From: Arthrobacter sp. 9AX
GTDB taxonomy: Bacteria > Actinomycetota > Actinomycetes > Actinomycetales > Micrococcaceae
Direction of reading: 5' to 3'
DNA: 64,000 nucleotides
Assembly (NCBI RefSeq): GCF_902506095.1
Contig: NZ_LR733293.1
Coordinates: 3,140,487-3,204,486, forward strand
The translations under genes and the position numbers were made by a program. The notes below the pieces were generated by a model. The model saw nothing but the letters and a program-made list of their open reading frames with translations. It was not told where the DNA came from and did no database searches. The first letter of the stretch is position 1. Every line of letters begins with the position of its first letter. Positions 12,652 to 21,465 of this stretch are shown in pieces.

Positions 12652-12680
12652 ACTCTATGTAAGGGTTAGCACTCGGTCAA
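12652..12680 (-). promoter_or_regulatory. groES-groEL promoter
   Basis: On the minus strand, -35 TTGACC and -10 TAGAGT are separated by exactly 17 bp. The -35 lies inside CIRCE operator 2 and operator 1 begins just after the -10, so HrcA bound at either site should block polymerase. Confidence 0.85.
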
Positions 12681-12692
12681 GGCGAGTGCCAG
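12666..12692. promoter_or_regulatory. CIRCE operator 2 (HrcA site, one degenerate arm)
   Basis: TTAGCACTC-N9-GAGTGCCAG has one perfect arm, and the other matches 7 of 9. It overlaps the groES -35. Confidence 0.88.
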
Positions 12693-12721
12693 CATTTCGT
12701 CATCCGCGAACCTTCTTTGTG

Positions 12722-12727
12722 TAGATT
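12722..12727 (+). promoter_or_regulatory. -10 element, probable leaderless start of the EamA gene
   Basis: TAGATT lies 6 nt before the GTG at 12734 and no Shine-Dalgarno is present. Confidence 0.6.
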
Positions 12728-12733
12728 TGACCG

Positions 12734-13663
12734 GTGCGAGCCGCTGCCTACCTGATCCTTGCCACCCTCTTCTGGGCCGGAAACTTCGTCGTCGGCCATG
12801 CCGCCATGGAAACCATGCAGCCGCTGCAGCTGACCTACTGGCGGTGGGCCCTTGCCGCGGCGCCGCTGCTGGTCCTGGCGCATGCGGTGGAGCGCCCCGA
12901 CTGGCGGAGCGTCCTTCGCCGCTGGCCGGTCCTGCTGCTCCTGAGCTGCCTGGGCATGAGCGCCTACACACTGCTGCTCTACAGCGCGCTGGGCCACACC
13001 TCAGCGTTGAACGCGTCCCTGGTGACGGCGGCAAACCCGGCCCTGATTGTGGTGCTGGCCGTGGTCCTGCTGCGGGACCGGCCGCGCCCGCTGGGCTGGG
13101 CGGGAATCGGCCTGGGCCTGGCCGGCGTCCTGCTGGTCCTTACCGGCGGCGACCTCCACCGGCTGCTGACGTTCTCCATCGACGCCGGCGAACTGCTGAT
13201 CCTCGCAGCCATCACCGTGTGGGGCTTCTACACCATCCTGGCCCGACGGGTGGACATCCCCGCGATCACGTCCACGGCGCTCCAGGTGGCGATGGCCGCC
13301 GTCGTCCTCACTCCACTGGCCCTCATCACCGGCGCCGGCCTGCCCGCCACGGCCCCGGAGGGCTGGTCCCTTGCCTTCATCGCCCTGTTCCCGTCACTCG
13401 GTTCCTACCTGCTCTGGAACCTGGCCCTCAAGCGCACCACCGCAGCCAATGCGGGCAACTACCTCAACCTGATCGCCGTCTTCACCGCGATCATCACCAT
13501 TGCGTTGGGCCAGCCCATCACCCTGCCGCAGGTCCTCGGCGGCCTGCTGGTGATCTCCGGAGTCCTGCTGACGAGCGCCGGCGGGCCTCAGCGGCCGAGG
13601 TCGTCGAAGTCGACGTCTTCCCCGCCGTCACCCTCGCCGGCGGCCGAATTCCGGGCCCGGTAG
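12734..13663 (+). CDS. EamA-family (DMT superfamily) transporter
   Basis: This 309-residue inner-membrane protein has about ten hydrophobic helices in two tandem EamA repeats: LILATLFWAGNFVVGHAAM at the start, and the second beginning near LLILAAITVWGFYTILARR. Such carriers usually export amino acids, nucleosides or drugs; the substrate cannot be read from sequence. The GTG start coincides with the expected transcription start of a TAGATT promoter. It is divergent from groES. The last 76 bp overlap the 3' end of a convergent small membrane-protein gene. Confidence 0.9.
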   Translation: MRAAAYLILATLFWAGNFVVGHAAMETMQPLQLTYWRWALAAAPLLVLAHAVERPDWRSVLRRWPVLLLLSCLGMSAYTLLLYSALGHTSALNASLVTAANPALIVVLAVVLLRDRPRPLGWAGIGLGLAGVLLVLTGGDLHRLLTFSIDAGELLILAAITVWGFYTILARRVDIPAITSTALQVAMAAVVLTPLALITGAGLPATAPEGWSLAFIALFPSLGSYLLWNLALKRTTAANAGNYLNLIAVFTAIITIALGQPITLPQVLGGLLVISGVLLTSAGGPQRPRSSKSTSSPPSPSPAAEFRAR

Positions 13664-13986
13664 AGCAGCGCACCGGCCGCCGCAGCCACCAGCAGCGCGG
13701 CAACCAGCACCGCGATGCTTCCGGCCCGGGCGCCGTCGTACAGTCCGCGGATGTCCTGCGCCTCCTGCGTGTCACTGGCGATGTCATTTCCACCCACGGA
13801 GTAGACGGTGGCGTTGAACGTATCGAGGAAGAAGATGACCACCAGGAGCCCGAGGCAGACTACGGCCACCAGGGAGCCGGTAATCAGCGCCGTCCTGGCG
13901 AATTTGGCAGGTCCCCCGTGCCTGGCTGGTTCATTGGACTGCTGGGGGACCGCGCTCTCTTCCATGCTTTCAACACTATCCCGCAT
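13588..13986 (-). CDS. Small two-helix membrane protein, unknown function
   Basis: This 132-residue protein has an acidic N-terminus and two clear hydrophobic helices (ALITGSLVAVVCLGLLVVIF, and GSIAVLVAALLVAAAAGALL). A loop lies between them, and the tail is acidic (GEDVDFDDLGR). I recognise no named domain. I chose ATG 13986 because GGAGGAGG lies about 10 nt upstream; ATG 13965 is an alternative. The gene converges on, and its 3' end overlaps, the EamA gene. It is divergent from the SAM methyltransferase, with a 33-bp gap. Confidence 0.72.
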   Translation of the reverse strand: MRDSVESMEESAVPQQSNEPARHGGPAKFARTALITGSLVAVVCLGLLVVIFFLDTFNATVYSVGGNDIASDTQEAQDIRGLYDGARAGSIAVLVAALLVAAAAGALLYRARNSAAGEGDGGEDVDFDDLGR

Positions 13987-14006
13987 CGCGGCCGGACCTC
14001 CTCCAC

Positions 14007-14012
14007 TAGGCT
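14007..14012 (+). promoter_or_regulatory. -10 element, probable leaderless start of the SAM methyltransferase
   Basis: TAGGCT lies 7 nt before the ATG at 14020 without a Shine-Dalgarno. Confidence 0.55.
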
Positions 14013-14019
14013 GGAACGC

Positions 14020-15249
14020 ATGTCTCACGCTGCCCAGGACCAGATCGCGCCGTTACTCACCCCTGAAGGCTGGGACCTGCTGGCGTCGCTGGGCCCGTAC
14101 CGGGAAGACACATCCTTTGAGCTCAATTCGGCGCTGCGCAAGGCCGGGCACTCCCCCGGGCTCGTCTCCGCCGTCCTGACCCAGTCCAGGCTCCGCACCA
14201 AGGCCGAGGCGAAATTCGGCGAGTTCGCCCGCCGGATGCTGTTCACCCAGGCCGGCCTGGAGCAGGCCACCCGGCTCAACGTCGCCGCGCGCCACGCCCA
14301 GAGGTTTGCCGCGGCCGGCATCAGCTCCGTGGCGGACCTGGGGTGCGGCCTCGGCGCGGACTCGTTGGCCCTGGCATCCCTGGACATCAACGTCACCGCC
14401 GTGGAGATGGACGAGACCACCGCGGCCTGCGCCACGGTGAACCTCATCCCCTTCCCCAATGCCACGGTGGTCCACGCGGACGCCACCTCTGTTCCGCTGG
14501 AGGGTATCGACGGCGTCTGGCTGGATCCTGCCCGGCGCGTCACCTCCACCTCCGGTACCAAAAGGATCTGGGATCCCGAGGCGTTTTCGCCGCCGTTGTC
14601 CTTCGCGGAGTCCCTCGCGGCGGCAGGGAAGGCCGTGGGAGTCAAAATGGGCCCGGGCATGCCGCATGACTCCGTACCGCCCGGCTGCGAGGCCCAATGG
14701 GTGTCCGTGGCCGGTGACGTGACCGAGGTTTCGCTGTGGTTCAACGCCGTCCGCCGGCCCGGCATCCGGCGCGCCGCCCTGGTCCTGGGTCCGTCCGGCG
14801 CGGCCGAGCTGACCAGCGGCGAGGACTTCGGCGCCGGACCCGCCGCCCCTGTCGGTCCGGCAGAGGGCTACCTCTACGAGCCCGACGGTGCCGTGATCAG
14901 GGCAGGGTTGGTGGCCGACGTCGCGCTCCAACTGGGCGGGCACCTGGTGGACGAACACATCGCCTACATCTTTGCCCCGCAACTGGTGGACACACCGTTC
15001 GCCCGGGCCTACAGGGTCCTGGACATGATGCCGTACAACGTCAAGGCGCTCAAGGCCTGGGTGAAGGCGGAGGGCATCGGGGTGCTGGACATCAAGAAGC
15101 GCGGCGCAGCCGTGACGCCCGAGGAACTGCGCAAGCAACTTCTTCCCGGCGGAAAGGCAGCAGCGAAGAAGGCCGGAAACAAAACAGCCACCCTGGTCCT
15201 GACCCGCATCGGGGAGGACCGGGTGGCCATCGTGGTGGAGCCGGTCTAG
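14020..15249 (+). CDS. Class I SAM-dependent methyltransferase, THUMP-like
   Basis: This 409-residue protein has a helical N-terminal region (about residues 1-95), then a class I methyltransferase core with motif I VADLGCGLGADSLALA and the acidic loop VTAVEMDE. The C-terminal part (VLDMMPYNVKALKAWVKAEG ... LDIKKRGAAVTPEELRKQLL) resembles the THUMP-like domain found after such cores in actinobacteria. The catalytic loop L-D-P-A-R-R in place of NPPY suggests a nucleic acid or unusual substrate, but the target is unknown. The start is set by the TAGGCT promoter hexamer 7 nt upstream and by the beginning of similarity. Confidence 0.85.
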   Translation: MSHAAQDQIAPLLTPEGWDLLASLGPYREDTSFELNSALRKAGHSPGLVSAVLTQSRLRTKAEAKFGEFARRMLFTQAGLEQATRLNVAARHAQRFAAAGISSVADLGCGLGADSLALASLDINVTAVEMDETTAACATVNLIPFPNATVVHADATSVPLEGIDGVWLDPARRVTSTSGTKRIWDPEAFSPPLSFAESLAAAGKAVGVKMGPGMPHDSVPPGCEAQWVSVAGDVTEVSLWFNAVRRPGIRRAALVLGPSGAAELTSGEDFGAGPAAPVGPAEGYLYEPDGAVIRAGLVADVALQLGGHLVDEHIAYIFAPQLVDTPFARAYRVLDMMPYNVKALKAWVKAEGIGVLDIKKRGAAVTPEELRKQLLPGGKAAAKKAGNKTATLVLTRIGEDRVAIVVEPV

Positions 15250-15267
15250 CGTTCTGCCAGATGCTCC

Positions 15268-16086
15268 CTACTGGGCGCGCATGAAATCCTCGGCCGCGCG
15301 CACCTGCTCGTCAGTGGGCCGCACACCGGTGTAGAGCACGAACTGCTCCAGCGCCTGGATGGTGGCCACTTCCGCGCCGGTGATCACCGGTTTCCCGGCG
15401 GCCCGCGCTGCCTTGACCAGCGGGGTTTCCGCTGGCAGTGCCACCACGTCGAAGACCACCCGTGCGGCGTCGATGGTTTCCTGCGGGAACGCCAGGGTGT
15501 CCGCGTCCGGTCCTCCGGCCATCCCCAGGGGCGTCACGTTGACGATCAGGTCCGCCGTCCCGCCGTCGAGCCCTGCACGCCACTGGAAGCCGTACTGGTC
15601 AGCGAGCGGCCGGCCGGTGGCTTCGTTCCGGGCGAGGACTGTGACGTCGGTGAACCCGGCGTCCCGGAGTGCGGCCACCGTAGCCTTGGCCATGCCGCCG
15701 GCGCCCTGGACCAGCACGGAATAACTGGCGGGGACCTTGTTGGATGCGAGGAGCTGCTCGATCGCCGTGTAGTCGGTGTTGTACGCCTTAAGGTGCCCGT
15801 CCGTGTTCACGATGGTGTTGACGGAGTCGATGGCCTTGGCGGAGGGGTCCATCTCGTCAACCAGGGCAATCACATCCTCCTTGTACGGCATGGACACGGC
15901 GCACCCGCGGATACCCAGGCCGCGGACCCCGGCGATGGCCTGCTCCAGGTTGGTGGGGGCGAACGCCTTATAAATCCAGTTCAGGTCCAGCTGCTCATAG
16001 AGGTGGTTGTGGAACCGGGTCCCGTTGTTGCTGGGCCGGGCCGAGAGCGAGATGCAGAGGGTCATGTCTTTATTCAGAATGGGCAC
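15268..16086 (-). CDS. Shikimate 5-dehydrogenase-like protein (SdhL/HI0607 type)
   Basis: The 272-residue protein closely follows the shikimate-dehydrogenase-like subgroup exemplified by Haemophilus HI0607. Shared features are the N-terminus NKD-x-x-L-C-x-SLSARPSN, GIRGCAVSMPYKED with the catalytic lysine, N-T-D-Y with the catalytic aspartate, and the nucleotide loop QGAGGMAKA. Members bind NADP(H) but reduce shikimate poorly, so a role outside the main shikimate pathway is possible. I chose the GTG at 16086 because family members begin two to four residues before NKD; the ATG at 16065 is the alternative. It converges with the SAM methyltransferase. Confidence 0.87.
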   Translation of the reverse strand: MPILNKDMTLCISLSARPSNNGTRFHNHLYEQLDLNWIYKAFAPTNLEQAIAGVRGLGIRGCAVSMPYKEDVIALVDEMDPSAKAIDSVNTIVNTDGHLKAYNTDYTAIEQLLASNKVPASYSVLVQGAGGMAKATVAALRDAGFTDVTVLARNEATGRPLADQYGFQWRAGLDGGTADLIVNVTPLGMAGGPDADTLAFPQETIDAARVVFDVVALPAETPLVKAARAAGKPVITGAEVATIQALEQFVLYTGVRPTDEQVRAAEDFMRAQ

Positions 16087-16174
16087 CCCACCATTTAACC
16101 CGCTCCTTCCCTGCCAGGTCGCGCTATGTGTCCGTTTCGACCCGCCAAAATGACACGTAGCCACCCAGTGGGGC

Positions 16175-17893
16175 TCAGGGGCAGCCGGTGCCGGCCGGGA
16201 AGCTCCCGACGGCGGCAGGCAGCTTCCCGGGGGCGGTCGCCTTTCCGGCCAGGACGGCTGCGAGGGAATCAAAGGCGCCCTGGCTGCGCCCGTACAGTGC
16301 AACTTTGACCGGTGCTGTGGCGTCCTGCAGCGGCCAGGGAGCATCGAGGGACACGGCGATGTCCCCGCCGGCGGGCCGGCCGCCGTACCCGATCAGGTTC
16401 ACCACGGGTCCGGAGCCGACGGCGAGACCCGCCCCCGCAGCAGCCGCCGCGAACCGTTCCCTGTCCATAGGGCTACCGCCTGCCACCTGCACCGCACCAT
16501 TCACCAAGGGCCCCGAGCATTGGCCCGTCAGGACCGTCACTGCGGCGGCCGATACCTTGGCGGACAACGCGGCCCCGCTCCCGGCGGGGGCGCCTTGCGG
16601 CGCGGCTGCTGTGCGGGCGTGCCAGGTCATCATGGTGGCCACGCGCAGGGCCGCTTCATCGAGGCGGGCTGCCGGAAGTGCGCCGGAGGCCACAGCGCCA
16701 ACAATGGCCGCGTGGGCCTGCTGGACATCCACCGGCATCAGCAGGAGGTCGGCCCCGGCGGCCAGGGCCTTCACCGCAGCGGACCCGGCCGGGTACTGCT
16801 TGCTCACCGCCCCCATATTGAGGGCATCGGTCACAGCCACCCCCTTGAAGCCCAGCCCGCGCAACGCGGCATACGTGGGCGCGGAGAGCGACGCCGGGAC
16901 CCCGGGTTCCAGCGCCGGCACCGCGATGTGGCCGGTCATCACCATGGGTGCGCCGGCGGCGACGGCGGCCTCGAAAGGCTTCCAGTCCCGGCCGCGGAGC
17001 GCTTCCACCGAAGCAGGCTGCACGGGAAGGTTCAGGTGCGAATCAGCTGAGACCGACCCGTGTCCGGGGAAATGCTTGACGGCGGGCAGGACCCCCGCGG
17101 CGAGCATGCCCTGCGAGAACGCCACGCCCAGCCCCGCGGCCGCGCCGGGATCGCCGGACATGGAGCGGGCACCGATGGTGGGATCCTTCGGCCCGACGGT
17201 CACGTCAGTGTCTGGAGCGAAATCCGTGTTGAAACCCAGCGGCACGAGCTCACTGGCCAGCCCTTGCCCCGCTTCCTGCGCGAGGGGGCCGCTGCCTGAA
17301 GCACCGTAGCTCATGGGCGCCGGCCATTCCGTGAGCGGCGCCCCCAGCCGGGCCACCATCCCGCCTTCCTGGTCCACTCCGATGAGCCCGGGCCACGGCC
17401 TGCCATCGGCCCGGAAGGCCTGCGCGAGCCGCTGGTTGACCGCGGTCATGGCGGCAATATCCATTTTCCCCTGCGGATCCAAGGGGATGTTGTCGCCCAT
17501 GATGATGGTCCCGGCCAGATGCAGGCGTTCGACGACGGCGGCATGGGCGGCTGCGTCCGTGCCGGTAAAGAAAGGAAGCAGTACCTGGCCCGCCTTCTGT
17601 TCGGGTGACATCGCGGCAACTGCCGCGGCAGCGGCATCCTGGTCCCCCTGCCGGGGCCCCCATCCCAGCGGCCGCAGGGCAGGGTCAGCGGTCGCGGAAG
17701 GTGACGGGGAGGCAGTGCCGGGTGCCGGCGTCGTACGCGGTGGCGCTGAAGGTGCGGCAGAAGTTGACGGTGCCTGCGAAGGGACCGGCGCCGGAGCTGC
17801 GGTGCAGGATGCGAGCACGATCGCGGCGGAGGCTGCAGCCAGGACGGGGAGGGATTTGTGAAAACTGTCACGCAGGTCTTGGAACGGAGCCAT
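16175..17893 (-). CDS. Glycoside hydrolase family 3 lipoprotein, NagZ-like
   Basis: This 572-residue secreted lipoprotein has a signal helix ending in the lipobox L-A-S-C, then a Pro/Ser/Ala linker. The GH3 barrel shows GVDQEGGMVARLG, KHFPGHGSVSADSHLNLP (general acid/base H-D dyad type) and the nucleophile region VTDALNMGAV. This fits beta-N-acetylhexosaminidases that release GlcNAc from peptidoglycan fragments or chitin outside the cell. A smaller C-terminal domain follows. ATG 17893 was chosen because TAGCAT lies 7 nt upstream and no Shine-Dalgarno is present. It is divergent from the glutamate-cysteine-ligase-like gene. Confidence 0.9.
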   Translation of the reverse strand: MAPFQDLRDSFHKSLPVLAAASAAIVLASCTAAPAPVPSQAPSTSAAPSAPPRTTPAPGTASPSPSATADPALRPLGWGPRQGDQDAAAAAVAAMSPEQKAGQVLLPFFTGTDAAAHAAVVERLHLAGTIIMGDNIPLDPQGKMDIAAMTAVNQRLAQAFRADGRPWPGLIGVDQEGGMVARLGAPLTEWPAPMSYGASGSGPLAQEAGQGLASELVPLGFNTDFAPDTDVTVGPKDPTIGARSMSGDPGAAAGLGVAFSQGMLAAGVLPAVKHFPGHGSVSADSHLNLPVQPASVEALRGRDWKPFEAAVAAGAPMVMTGHIAVPALEPGVPASLSAPTYAALRGLGFKGVAVTDALNMGAVSKQYPAGSAAVKALAAGADLLLMPVDVQQAHAAIVGAVASGALPAARLDEAALRVATMMTWHARTAAAPQGAPAGSGAALSAKVSAAAVTVLTGQCSGPLVNGAVQVAGGSPMDRERFAAAAAGAGLAVGSGPVVNLIGYGGRPAGGDIAVSLDAPWPLQDATAPVKVALYGRSQGAFDSLAAVLAGKATAPGKLPAAVGSFPAGTGCP

Positions 17894-17900
17894 CAATACG

Positions 17901-17906
17901 ATGCTA
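17901..17906 (-). promoter_or_regulatory. -10 element, probable leaderless start of the GH3 lipoprotein
   Basis: TAGCAT lies 7 nt before the ATG at 17893. Confidence 0.55.
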
Positions 17907-17995
17907 CCCCTGCACTAGACTTGGAACACCCGTTCGACTGCCAGAGCAGCCTGTCAGCGGCGTGCTCAGCGGCAAACCGGACAGTGAGGATAGGC

Positions 17996-19147
17996 GTGAA
18001 GATTGACTTCGCTTCATCGAGGCAATCGACCCTCGGTGTGGAATGGGAGCTCGCGCTGGTGGACGGCCGGACCGGCGAACTCGCCTCCGTTGCCAACCAG
18101 GTGCTGCGCGGAGTGGCCTCCCGGCACCCCGAGCTGAACGAGGACGACGAGCACCCGCACATCAAGCAGGAACTGCTGCTGAACACCGTTGAGCTGGTCA
18201 CCGGCATCTGCGAGACCGCCGGCGAAGCCAAGGAGGACCTCACCCGGTCCCTCGCGGCCGTCCGTGAGATCACCGATCCCATGGGCGTGGAGATATTCTG
18301 CGCCGGCAGCCACCCGTTCAGCCCCCCGCAGCTGCAGCCGGTGACGGACAAGGAACGCTATGCCAAACTGATCGACCGCACGCAGTGGTGGGGCCGCCAG
18401 ATGGTGATTTACGGCGTGCACGTGCACGTGGGGCTGGACCGCCGGGAGAAGGCACTTCCCGTTCTGGACGGGCTGGTCAACTACTTTCCGCATTTCCAGG
18501 CGCTCTCGGCGTCGAGCCCGTTCTGGGGCGGTGAGGACACCGGGTACGCATCGCAGCGTGCCCTGATGTTCCAGCAGCTGCCTACCGCCGGGTTGCCCTT
18601 CCAGTTCAGCTCCTGGGAGGAATACGAGTCATACGTGCAGGACATGTTCACCACCGGGGTGATCGATACCATATCGGAGATCCGGTGGGACATCCGGCCG
18701 GTGCCTGCCTTGGGAACCATCGAGATGCGCATCTGCGACGGCCTGGCCACGCTGGAGGAAGTGGGGGCCATCGCCGCCCTGACCCAGTGCCTGGTGGATG
18801 AGTTCTCCACCACCCTGGACAACGGCGGCACCATCCCCACCATGCCGCCCTGGCACGTCCAGGAAAACAAGTGGCGCGCCGCCCGGTACGGGATGGACGC
18901 CATCATCATCCTGGACGCTGCAGGCAAGGAGCAGCTGGTCACCGAACACCTGCTGGAGACCCTGAACCGGCTGGAGCCCGTTGCCGCCAAGCTGGGCTGC
19001 CCCGATGAGCTGGCCGACGTCGAAAAGATCATCCGCCGCGGTGCCGGCTACCAGCGCCAGCGCCGGGTGGCCGAGGAACACGGCGGGGACCTCCAGGCCG
19101 TGGTCCTGGACCTGGTGAAGCAGATGCGGAACGGCCCCACCGCCTGA
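17996..19147 (+). CDS. Carboxylate-amine ligase, GCS2/YbdK family
   Basis: This 383-residue ATP-dependent ligase belongs to the glutamate-cysteine ligase type 2 (YbdK) family. It opens with TLGVEWELALVD, followed by the substrate/ATP segments (HIKQELLLNTVELVTGIC, YGVHVHVGLDRREKA) and IRWDIRPVPALGTIEMRICD. The family joins glutamate to cysteine or another amine. In a mycothiol-using organism, glutathione synthesis is not expected, so the true product is open; ergothioneine synthesis uses a related enzyme. The GTG at 17996 has GAGGAT upstream and matches the family N-terminus. It converges with tsaD, with 13 bp between the stops. Confidence 0.88.
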   Translation: MKIDFASSRQSTLGVEWELALVDGRTGELASVANQVLRGVASRHPELNEDDEHPHIKQELLLNTVELVTGICETAGEAKEDLTRSLAAVREITDPMGVEIFCAGSHPFSPPQLQPVTDKERYAKLIDRTQWWGRQMVIYGVHVHVGLDRREKALPVLDGLVNYFPHFQALSASSPFWGGEDTGYASQRALMFQQLPTAGLPFQFSSWEEYESYVQDMFTTGVIDTISEIRWDIRPVPALGTIEMRICDGLATLEEVGAIAALTQCLVDEFSTTLDNGGTIPTMPPWHVQENKWRAARYGMDAIIILDAAGKEQLVTEHLLETLNRLEPVAAKLGCPDELADVEKIIRRGAGYQRQRRVAEEHGGDLQAVVLDLVKQMRNGPTA

Positions 19148-19160
19148 TACTTTCGGGTCT

Positions 19161-20249
19161 TCAGGCGGGGAGGGAGACCGCGGTGACCGGCATCGAAGAG
19201 TCCGGGGCGAAACCAATTCCGCTCGGTGCCACTCCTGCCATCACCAGTTGCGCCCCCAGGGCCGCCACCATGGCGCCGTTGTCCGTGCACAGATCCAGCG
19301 GCGGGACGTGCAACCTGATACCGGCAGAGGCGCAGCGCTGGCCGGTCAGCTCCCTGAGTCGCGAGTTGGCAGCTACACCGCCGCCCAGCAGCACATCCTC
19401 GATGCCGTTTTCGCGGCACGCCAGCACGGCTTTGGACGAGATGATGTCCACCACGGCTTCCTGGAAGGCAGCCGCAATATCGGCGACCGGAACTTCCTGG
19501 CCGCGCGCCTCGAACTGCTCAACGCATCTCGCCACTGCCGTTTTGAGGCCGCTGAAGGACCAGTCGTAGCGGTGCGGGCCCGGCTCTTCGGCAGTCCCCA
19601 TGTACTTGGGCTGGCTGAGGCCGCGGGGGAAGCGGATGGCCTTGGGGTTGCCGGTCCGGGCCATCTTGTCGATCGCGGGCCCGCCAGGGTAGCCGAGGCC
19701 CAGGATGCGGGCCACTTTGTCGTAGGCTTCGCCGGCGGCATCGTCGATGGTGGAACCCAGCAGTTGCACGTCATCGGTGATGCTGTTGATCTTCAGTATC
19801 TCGGTGTGCCCGCCGGACACCAGCAGGGCGCCGAGGTTCCCGGGCAGTTCCGGGGCTTGGCCTTCCTTGCCGTCCAGCAGGCCCACGCCCACGTGCGCCA
19901 CCAGGTGGTTGATGGCGTACAGCGGCTTGCCGGTGGCCACTGCCAGCGCCTTCGCGGCGCAGACCCCCACCATGAGGGCACCCGCCAGTCCGGGGCCGGA
20001 GGTGACGGCGAGGGCGTCCACCTCGTCGAGGGTTACGCCGGCTTCGGACAGTGCCTGCTCAAGGGTGGGGACGAAGGCGTCCAGATGCGCCCGTGACGCG
20101 ATCTCGGGAATCACCCCGCCGAACCGGACATGGTCATCCATCGAGGAGGACACCGTGTTGGTCAAGAGGGTGGTCCCGCGGACGATGCCCACGCCGGTTT
20201 CGTCGCAGGACGATTCGATGCCGAGCACCAGGGGCTGCGCGCGGTTCAT
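19161..20249 (-). CDS. tsaD: tRNA N6-adenosine threonylcarbamoyltransferase TsaD
   Basis: TsaD transfers the threonylcarbamoyl group onto A37 of ANN-decoding tRNAs (t6A), working with TsaB and TsaE. The 362-residue protein has the ASKHA fold start [15 protein letters not shown], the metal-binding NHLVAH (HxxxH), and the nucleotide segments ([21 protein letters not shown]). It is the last gene of the alr-tsaE-tsaB-rimI-tsaD operon and overlaps rimI by 4 bp. Confidence 0.96.
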   Translation of the reverse strand: MNRAQPLVLGIESSCDETGVGIVRGTTLLTNTVSSSMDDHVRFGGVIPEIASRAHLDAFVPTLEQALSEAGVTLDEVDALAVTSGPGLAGALMVGVCAAKALAVATGKPLYAINHLVAHVGVGLLDGKEGQAPELPGNLGALLVSGGHTEILKINSITDDVQLLGSTIDDAAGEAYDKVARILGLGYPGGPAIDKMARTGNPKAIRFPRGLSQPKYMGTAEEPGPHRYDWSFSGLKTAVARCVEQFEARGQEVPVADIAAAFQEAVVDIISSKAVLACRENGIEDVLLGGGVAANSRLRELTGQRCASAGIRLHVPPLDLCTDNGAMVAALGAQLVMAGVAPSGIGFAPDSSMPVTAVSLPA

Positions 20250-20797
20250 GGTTGGCCTGCTTCCGTAGATGTGTCGGCTGCGGTGCCCTGTTGGGCATCC
20301 GCCCCCGCGGCCGGTTGGGCATCGCCGGTGAGCTGGAGCCGCATGATGAGGGCGTCCACGCCGTCGCGGTAGTAGCGGGGGCGGACATGGATCTGTTCGA
20401 AGCCGAACCGCACATAAAGCTGCTGTGCGCGCGGATTATCGGCGCGGACTTCCAGCAGGAGGTCCGCGGCGTGCCTGCTGCGCGCCTCCTCGATGAGCCG
20501 GGTCAGCAGTGTGGTGCCAATGCCCCGCCCTTCGTATTCAGGCACGACCGCGATCGTCTGGACGTCCGCGATGGGCTCGATGCACATCAGGCCTGCATAA
20601 CCCACGATGCCGTCACCATCCTCGGCCACCAGGTACCAGCGGGTTTCCGGCTGGGCCAGTTCGTCGTAGAACATGTGCAGTGGCCAGGCATCCACCGGGA
20701 ACAGCCGCTGTTCCAGAACACTGACGGCGATGACGTCGTCTGGAGTCATCTCGCGCACGGACACGCCGTGGCTGCTGATGTCCGGGGCGGTGCTCAC
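20246..20797 (-). CDS. rimI: Ribosomal protein S18-alanine N-acetyltransferase RimI
   Basis: This 183-residue GNAT acetyltransferase carries the acetyl-CoA loop [14 protein letters not shown] and the C-terminal [14 protein letters not shown] that marks RimI. It N-acetylates ribosomal protein S18 in Enterobacteria; in actinobacteria its target range is less clear. It overlaps tsaB and tsaD by 4 bp on each side. This matches the common tsaB-rimI-tsaD arrangement and implies translational coupling. Confidence 0.93.
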   Translation of the reverse strand: MSTAPDISSHGVSVREMTPDDVIAVSVLEQRLFPVDAWPLHMFYDELAQPETRWYLVAEDGDGIVGYAGLMCIEPIADVQTIAVVPEYEGRGIGTTLLTRLIEEARSRHAADLLLEVRADNPRAQQLYVRFGFEQIHVRPRYYRDGVDALIMRLQLTGDAQPAAGADAQQGTAADTSTEAGQP

Positions 20798-21465
20798 AGT
20801 GCCCTCTTCCTCGGTCCGGGAACCTGGGCGTCCGATTCGCGCAGGTACAGGGGCGTGGAATCCAGCAGCTCATCACCCGCGGCGAGCCGGGCCAGCGCGA
20901 ACTGGCCCAAATACAGGGCGTCCGGCTGTTCTGCCGCAAACTCCGCGTCCGCCTTCAGGGCATCTGCGTAGAGCCCGGCGCCGGCACCGTAGGCGGGCAG
21001 GTCCGGCAGGTCCGCAGCGAAGCTGACGTGCGGGCCGTCCTCCAATACCGGGAGCTGTCCTTCCGGCAGGCTGTAGCGGGCCCAGTAGACCTCCTTGCGC
21101 CGGGCATCGGTCACCACCAGGAATTCCGGGGCGGCGGCGGTGGACTCGGCCACTTCCAGGGCCACGGCGTCCAGGCTCATGAGCCCGTAAAGCGGCTTGC
21201 CCCACACAAAGGCCAGGGTGCGCGCAGTGGCGATTCCGGAGCGCAGCCCGGTGAACGGGCCCGGACCAACGCCCACCACCAGCGCGTCGATGTCAGCCCC
21301 GCTCACGCCGGCCTCGGCAAGCATCTGCTCAATGCCGGGGGCAAGGACTTCGGCGTGGCTGCGCGTGTCCTCCGTGGAGAAGCCAGCCACCACGCCTTCC
21401 AGTGCGTCATCGGAGACCAGCGCCGCGCTGGCCACGGCGGACGTGTCGATGGCGAGGATCAGCAT
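20794..21465 (-). CDS. tsaB: tRNA threonylcarbamoyladenosine protein TsaB
   Basis: This 223-residue ASKHA-fold partner of TsaD is needed for t6A formation. The N-terminus MLILAIDTSAVASAALV and the segment GVGPGPFTGLRSGIATA are diagnostic. It overlaps tsaE by 1 bp and rimI by 4 bp. Confidence 0.94.
   Translation of the reverse strand: MLILAIDTSAVASAALVSDDALEGVVAGFSTEDTRSHAEVLAPGIEQMLAEAGVSGADIDALVVGVGPGPFTGLRSGIATARTLAFVWGKPLYGLMSLDAVALEVAESTAAAPEFLVVTDARRKEVYWARYSLPEGQLPVLEDGPHVSFAADLPDLPAYGAGAGLYADALKADAEFAAEQPDALYLGQFALARLAAGDELLDSTPLYLRESDAQVPGPRKRAL

Noticed and set aside
12727..14019. 840-codon frame running from the EamA region into the SAM methyltransferase
   Set aside because: Only the part from 14020 has methyltransferase similarity. 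The upstream part is a low-complexity shadow of the EamA gene in another frame.
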